Below, piece after piece: positions 60,038 through 64,000 of a DNA stretch of 64,000 nt. The first letter of the stretch is position 1; each line of letters opens with the position of its first letter. The stretch is from Streptomyces asoensis. GTDB taxonomy: Bacteria; Actinomycetota; Actinomycetes; Streptomycetales; Streptomycetaceae. Below the pieces are notes generated by a model. That model was not told the origin of the DNA. It saw only the letters and a list, made by a program, of their open reading frames with translations, and ran no database searches. The position numbers and the translations under genes were made by a program. The stretch is taken from the NCBI RefSeq assembly GCF_013085465.1, contig NZ_CP049838.1:8866001-8930000 (forward strand). Direction: 5' to 3'.

Positions 60038-61564
60038 GGGCGCCGTCGCCGCGCGCTCCTCGCCGACCGGCCCACCGGACGGCGTCGGCGCCTGCGCCGG
60101 TGTGCGGCGGACCAGGTGCATCCGCAGTCCCTCCGGCATCAGCGTCAGCCGTTCCGTGACCCGCAGCCGGTACGCCGGGTCCGGCCGCAGCTCGTAGCGG
60201 CGCAGCAGCAGCCCGAGCACCAGCGTCGCCTCGTGCAGCGCGAACTGCCGTCCGATGCAGGCCCGCGCCCCGGTACCGAACGGTTTGAAGGTGTGCGGGG
60301 CACGCGCGCGTACGGCCGCCGCGTCGAAGCGGTCCGGGTCGAACCGGTCGGCGTCCGGCCCCCACGCCTCGGGGTCCCGGTGCAGCATGGCCGTCAGGAT
60401 CAGCGCCCACGCGCCCCGCCGCATCGGGTGTTCCCCGCCCAGCACGGTGTCCGCCCGGGCCTCGCGCGCGAACGCGGGCGCAGTCGGCCACAGCCGCAGC
60501 GCCTCGTCGAGGACCCGGCGGACGTATCGCAGCTTCGCGACCTGCTCGTACCCCGGCACGGCGGCGTCCCCCCACACCCGGTCCACCTCGGCGCGGGCGC
60601 GGGCCGCGATCTCGGGATGGCGGGACAGATAGTGCAGGGCGAAGGAGAGCGCGCCCGAGGTGGTCTCGTGGCCGGCGACCAGGAAGGTGACGACCTGACG
60701 GCGTACGTTCTGCGCCGACAGCCGTTCGCCCGTCGTGGGATGGGCGGTGTCGAGCATCCGGTCCAGCAGGTCGCCGTCCCCGCCGCCGCCGTCGCGGCGG
60801 GCCCGCACCAGCTCGTCGACCGTGCGGTTCAGATAGGCGATGTCGGCCTCGTTGCGGCGCGTGGCCCGCCGCAGCAGGGCGGGGGAGGGCACGGTGTTGA
60901 GGCGCTGCGCGTAGCTGAGGGTGCCCACCATCGCCGTCACGAAGGGGTGCGGCCGGGCGCGTTCGAAGGACGCGAAGTCGTGCCCGAAGCCGGTGCGGGC
61001 GATCGTCTCCAGGGTCAGCTTGGTCATGTCACCGGGCACGTCCACCGCCCGGCCCGCGGCCAGTTCCCGGTCCCAGTGGCCGGTGAGCCGGTCCGCCACG
61101 TCCAGCATCATCGGGTGGTAGGCCGCCATCGCCTCCCGGCTGAACCCCGGGGCCAGGACGTCGTGGGCCAGCTGCCAGTTCGGCTCGTGGTTGTACGCCG
61201 TGAACAGGGCGTCCCCGACGACGGGCCGCAGATTGGCGATGCCCAGCCCCACATGCTTGGCGAACCGTGTCTCGTCCGCCATGTCGGCGGCCAGTCCGGA
61301 GCCCCAGACGAACACGAACTCCCGGCCGAACGCCTTTCGGCGGAAGATCGGCCCCAGCTGCCCGGCGTACCGCAGGGAGTCCTGGAGGGGCGTGCGCCGG
61401 CTCGCGCCCAGAACGTCGCCGAGCAGGGGGAGCCGGCGCGGCGGATGCGGTATGCGCTCGAGCTCGGGCCACCCGAGCTCCGCGCTGCGGAACCCCTTCG
61501 GCAGGGGGTCCCCCGTCGTTTCCGTCGAGGCCGGTCCACCCGTCGTCCCCGTCGTCTCCGCCAT
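59999..61564 (-). CDS. Stand-alone CYP102-like cytochrome P450
   Basis: 521 residues. I-helix VTFLVAGHETTSGALSFALH, ExxR in VLDEALRLWP, heme loop PFGTGARACIGRQFALHEA (Cys ligand). The N-terminal part (PPRRLPLLGDVLGASRRTPL ... FGREFVFVWGSG) resembles the heme domain of P450-BM3, but no reductase domain follows; a short Pro-rich tail ends it, as in CYP102B1 of S. coelicolor. Likely hydroxylates a fatty acid. ATG 61564 behind GGGAG. Overlaps the pentapeptide gene by 39 nt. Confidence 0.94.
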   Translation of the reverse strand: MAETTGTTGGPASTETTGDPLPKGFRSAELGWPELERIPHPPRRLPLLGDVLGASRRTPLQDSLRYAGQLGPIFRRKAFGREFVFVWGSGLAADMADETRFAKHVGLGIANLRPVVGDALFTAYNHEPNWQLAHDVLAPGFSREAMAAYHPMMLDVADRLTGHWDRELAAGRAVDVPGDMTKLTLETIARTGFGHDFASFERARPHPFVTAMVGTLSYAQRLNTVPSPALLRRATRRNEADIAYLNRTVDELVRARRDGGGGDGDLLDRMLDTAHPTTGERLSAQNVRRQVVTFLVAGHETTSGALSFALHYLSRHPEIAARARAEVDRVWGDAAVPGYEQVAKLRYVRRVLDEALRLWPTAPAFAREARADTVLGGEHPMRRGAWALILTAMLHRDPEAWGPDADRFDPDRFDAAAVRARAPHTFKPFGTGARACIGRQFALHEATLVLGLLLRRYELRPDPAYRLRVTERLTLMPEGLRMHLVRRTPAQAPTPSGGPVGEERAATAPSEPRCPVRGAGD

Positions 61565-61611
61565 GACGCGATCTCCCTTGATGCAGCGGCAGGTTGAGCA
61601 TGTTGTACGTG

Positions 61612-61650
61612 GGTTCAATAGCGGGCTCAGTCTGGTGCCGCTGTTGAACC
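61612..61650. promoter_or_regulatory. Long dyad between the P450 and TetR genes
   Basis: GGTTCAATAGCGG-N13-CCGCTGTTGAACC: 12 of 13 positions pair in each arm. It lies 22 bp from the TetR start and 48 bp from the P450 start, overlapping the expected divergent promoters, so TetR probably represses the P450 and itself from here. Confidence 0.75.
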
Positions 61651-61671
61651 GGCGTCAAGTAAAGTGCGGGG

Positions 61672-62286
61672 ATGGCCGCGAACCAGGGTGAGCGCACCCG
61701 GCGCCGACTCAGCACCGAGGAGCGCAGGGAGCAGCTCCTGTCGGTCGGCGCGCGGCTGTTCTCGGAGAGCCCGTACGACGACGTGTGGATCGAGCAGGTC
61801 GCCGAGATCGCCGGGGTCTCCCGTGGGCTGCTGTACCACTACTTCCCCACCAAGCGGGACTTCTTCGCGGCGGTCGTGGAGCGCGAGAGCGAGCGGATGC
61901 TGCGTATGACGGCGGCGGTTCCCGGCATCCCGGTCCGCGAACAGCTGGCGTCCGGCCTCGACACCTACCTGGCGTACGTGGCGGCCCACGCCCACGGCTA
62001 TCGGGCGTTCCACCGTGCCGACGCCTCCGGCGACCAGGCCGTGCGCCGGGTCTACCGGCGGGCGCTCGCGGCACAGGAGCGGCAGATCCTGGCGGCGCTC
62101 GGCGCCGACCCGGAGTTCGGCCCGGTCTTCGAGGGACGCCCCGACGTCCGGCTGGCGGTGCGCGGCTGGCTGGCGTTCACGACGGCGGTCTGCCTGGAGT
62201 GGCTGCGGGGGTCGGACCTGTCACGGGAACAGGTGGGGGAGTTGTGCGCGCGGGCGCTGCTGGGGGTCATCGCAGGCCCGGCGTGA
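61672..62286 (+). CDS. TetR-family regulator divergent from the P450
   Basis: 204 residues. HTH IEQVAEIAGVSRGLLYHYFP (helix-turn-helix of TetR) after EERREQLLSVGARLFSESPY. The ligand-binding domain is TetR_C-like (HAHGYRAFHRADASGDQAVR ... GWLAFTTAVCLEWLRGSDLS). The 39-bp dyad upstream is the likely operator; a fatty acid or other P450 substrate is the likely ligand. ATG 61672. Confidence 0.93.
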   Translation: MAANQGERTRRRLSTEERREQLLSVGARLFSESPYDDVWIEQVAEIAGVSRGLLYHYFPTKRDFFAAVVERESERMLRMTAAVPGIPVREQLASGLDTYLAYVAAHAHGYRAFHRADASGDQAVRRVYRRALAAQERQILAALGADPEFGPVFEGRPDVRLAVRGWLAFTTAVCLEWLRGSDLSREQVGELCARALLGVIAGPA

Positions 62287-62389
62287 TCATGGACGTGACG
62301 GCCGCGTCCTCGCTCCCGAGGTCCGGCGGCCGACGCCCGGGTCCGGCATGGTGCGGTCGTGGTTGGCGAACACCCGGATCTCCGATAGG

Positions 62390-62408
62390 TTAGGCAAGGC
62401 TTACCTAA
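62390..62408 (+). promoter_or_regulatory. Iron box (DmdR/DtxR-type) upstream of DUF2470 gene
   Basis: TTAGGCAAGGCTTACCTAA: near-perfect 19-bp palindrome matching the streptomycete iron box TTAGGTTAGGCTCACCTAA. It lies 12 nt before the ATG, overlapping the RBS AAGGAGGA. DmdR1 with Fe2+ should repress this gene and iron starvation should induce it. Confidence 0.85.
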
Positions 62409-62420
62409 GGAGGATTTGGG

Positions 62421-63146
62421 ATGGGTGACAGCCTGAGCTGGGCGGCCGTGCCTGCCGCTGCCGAACGGGCCCGTTCGGTACTCGCGGCCTCATGGTCCTG
62501 CGCGGTGACCGCGGACGGCGGGCGCGAGGAGTTCGTCGGTGCGCACACCGTCGACGAAGACGGCCGGGTGATCCTGCACGTGCCCGAGGACAGCGCCCTG
62601 CTCACGGCCGCGATCTGCGCGCCGCGCGGCGAGCCGTCCGCCGTGCTGGAGTTCGCGGACGTGGCGCCCGTTCCGGTACGAGGCCGTATCCGTGCCCGGC
62701 TCTGGCTGGCCGGCTGGTTCACCCCCGAGGAGGGCCACCTCGCCTTCCACGCCACCCGCGTCGTGCTCAAAGAGTCCACCGGCGCGGTCGTCGTCGACCT
62801 CGAGGAGTTCGCCGGCGCCGAGCCCGACCCGCTCGCCACAGCCGAGGCGCAGCTGCTCACGCATCTCGCCGACGCCCACCCGGACGCGGTGGAGCGGCTC
62901 ACCCGGCTCGTCCGGCGGGACAGCCTGCACGGCGCCGTCCGGGTCCAGCCGCTCGCCGTCGACCGGCACGGACTGACGCTGCGCGTCGAGCGCGCCCGCG
63001 CCCACGGCGACGTACGCCTGCCCTTCCACGCGCCCGCCGACGACGTCGGCCAGCTCACCGAGCGCATGCACGTCCTGCTCACCCAGGCGGCCGCCGCCGC
63101 CTGTCCCCGAGCCCTACAGCGGCAGCGCACAGACGGCGACGGGTGA
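62421..63146 (+). CDS. DUF2470 protein under iron control
   Basis: 241 residues. N-terminal half is a split-barrel FMN-binding-like fold (AVTADGGREEFVGAHTVDED, RLWLAGWFTPEEGHLAFHAT); the C-terminal DUF2470 domain (ADAHPDAVERLTRLVRRDSL, GLTLRVERARAHGDVRLPFH) occurs in HugZ-type heme-degrading oxygenases. With the iron box, a role in heme-iron release or storage is likely; heme ligands cannot be assigned. Strong RBS AAGGAGGA. The stop codon region overlaps the convergent lactonase gene by 33 nt. Confidence 0.88.
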   Translation: MGDSLSWAAVPAAAERARSVLAASWSCAVTADGGREEFVGAHTVDEDGRVILHVPEDSALLTAAICAPRGEPSAVLEFADVAPVPVRGRIRARLWLAGWFTPEEGHLAFHATRVVLKESTGAVVVDLEEFAGAEPDPLATAEAQLLTHLADAHPDAVERLTRLVRRDSLHGAVRVQPLAVDRHGLTLRVERARAHGDVRLPFHAPADDVGQLTERMHVLLTQAAAAACPRALQRQRTDGDG

Positions 63147-64000
63147 CGCGAACGGCTCGCCCGCGAGGCGCAGTTCACCGTCGGTGCCGTCCACCCGGAA
63201 GACGCTGACCGTGCCGGAGCGCTGGTTGGCCGCGAACAGCAGGCCGCCGTCGGGCGAGAGGGCGATCTGCCGGGGGAAGTCGCCTTCCACCGGCACCGTG
63301 CCGAGCAGCCGCAGCCGGGACCCGTCCGCCTCCACCGCGTAGCGGGCGAGGGTGTTGTCGCCGCGGTTGGCGAGGAAGGCGTACGCGCCGTCCGGTGTAA
63401 CCGCCAGCTGCGCCGGGTAGTTGGTGTCCGCCTTCGAACCCGTGGACTGCGGCCTCCCGATCGTCAGCCGGCCGCTCGACGGCTCGTACGCGCAGACCGC
63501 GACCGTGTCGTCCGCCTCGTCGGCGAGATAGGCGTACCGGCCACCGGGATGGAACGTGAGGTGGCGCGGACCGGCGCCCGCCCGGGTGTGCGCCTGCGCG
63601 ACCTCCGTGAGCGTCCCGGCCTGCTGGTCCAGGCGGTAGCTGTACACCGTGTCCGTGCCGAAGTCGACGGCGAGGACATGGCCGCCGTCCGGAGCCGTGA
63701 TGAACTGGTGCGCGTGCGGCCCCTGTTGGCCCGACCGGGGCGCCGGACGGCTGTGCGTCACCCGGTCGGTGCGCTCGCCGAGCGCCCCCGAGGCGTCGAT
63801 CGGGTGCACGGCCACGCTGCCCGAGCCGTAGTCGGCGCTCAGCAGCCACCGCCCGCCCGGATGGACCGACAGGTGGCAGGTGTGCGCCCCGCCCGTCGGC
63901 CGGCTGCCCAGCACCTTCCCGTCGGACAGCCGCACGGCGGTCACCGCGCCCCGCTCGCGTTCGTTGACCGCGTACAGCGTTCCGCCGTCCGGGTGCACCG
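63114..64000 (-). CDS. Lactonase-family seven-bladed propeller (5' end outside window)
   Basis: The last ~295 residues of a 6-phosphogluconolactonase-like (Lactonase, PF10282) beta-propeller: THTCHLSVHPGGRWLLSADY, HAHQFITAPDGGHVLAVDFG, GPRHLTFHPGGRYAYLADEA, NYPAQLAVTPDGAYAFLANR, GDFPRQIALSPDGGLLFAAN. The N-terminus is beyond the right edge. Usually cytosolic; may hydrolyse sugar lactones. No partner is visible. Ends at 63114. Confidence 0.92.
   Translation of the reverse strand, partial: VHPDGGTLYAVNERERGAVTAVRLSDGKVLGSRPTGGAHTCHLSVHPGGRWLLSADYGSGSVAVHPIDASGALGERTDRVTHSRPAPRSGQQGPHAHQFITAPDGGHVLAVDFGTDTVYSYRLDQQAGTLTEVAQAHTRAGAGPRHLTFHPGGRYAYLADEADDTVAVCAYEPSSGRLTIGRPQSTGSKADTNYPAQLAVTPDGAYAFLANRGDNTLARYAVEADGSRLRLLGTVPVEGDFPRQIALSPDGGLLFAANQRSGTVSVFRVDGTDGELRLAGEPFASPVAVCALPL

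Overview
The window is GC-rich actinobacterial chromosome, almost certainly Streptomyces. Support comes from the codon bias (G or C at nearly every third position), frequent GTG/TTG starts, Tat signals, a BldD/Scr-like XRE + DUF397 + RsbW-type kinase group, a DUF574 methyltransferase, a DtxR/DmdR-type iron box and a common Streptomyces intergenic repeat. No tRNA, rRNA, CRISPR array, intact insertion sequence or phage was seen. The content (metE beside a decayed 3-hydroxyacyl-CoA dehydrogenase, rhamnose genes near a CYP102-like P450) resembles a chromosome-arm region.

Layout. 0-4.5 kb: cobalamin-riboswitch-controlled metE (cut by the left edge), a scar where a 3-hydroxybutyryl-CoA dehydrogenase tail abuts an ScfR/RamB-type regulator tail, a SnoaL-like gene behind a SoxR-box-like promoter, and an RsbW-like kinase. 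4.5-11.2 kb: secreted M1 peptidase, two-component system, DUF4232 lipoprotein, FMN reductase/XRE pair, RibD-like reductase. 11.4-12.9 kb: gene debris followed by an intact but isolated rpoA, probably a second copy because no ribosomal-protein genes flank it. 13-20 kb: two PP2C/SpoIIE phosphatases around a LysR / aldo-keto reductase / SRPBCC group and an aldehyde dehydrogenase remnant.

20-28 kb: a six-gene unit on the minus strand, headed by a LacI regulator with a 30-bp operator. It encodes an FAD oxidoreductase, an HyuA-type hydantoinase/oxoprolinase subunit without HyuB, a small HEAVH-motif protein, a carboxylate-type permease and a Tat-exported beta-propeller. Its substrate is unknown and it is the best candidate here for an undescribed catabolic system. 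28-31 kb: a recombination-scarred stretch with IS5 and ISKra4 remnants, a broken STAS gene, and a duplicated fragment of the 3' end of the pirin gene. 31-41 kb: regulatory and housekeeping-type genes (kinase/DUF397/XRE group, DUF574 methyltransferase, DauR-like regulator with threonine dehydratase, cupin, MoxR/VWA pair, NmrA/HxlR pair).

41-57 kb: a complete L-rhamnose block. rhaI, the aldolase/dehydrogenase fusion (rhaEW) and rhaB run leftward into lutABC. The ABC transporter, mutarotase, a secreted BNR propeller and a LacI regulator run rightward from the shared control region. Together they predict uptake of L-rhamnose and conversion to DHAP plus L-lactate, then pyruvate. 57-64 kb: S33 peptidase, PIG-L deacetylase, a Cys-cluster/pentapeptide fusion, a stand-alone CYP102-like P450 with divergent TetR, an iron-box-controlled DUF2470 protein, and a lactonase cut by the right edge.
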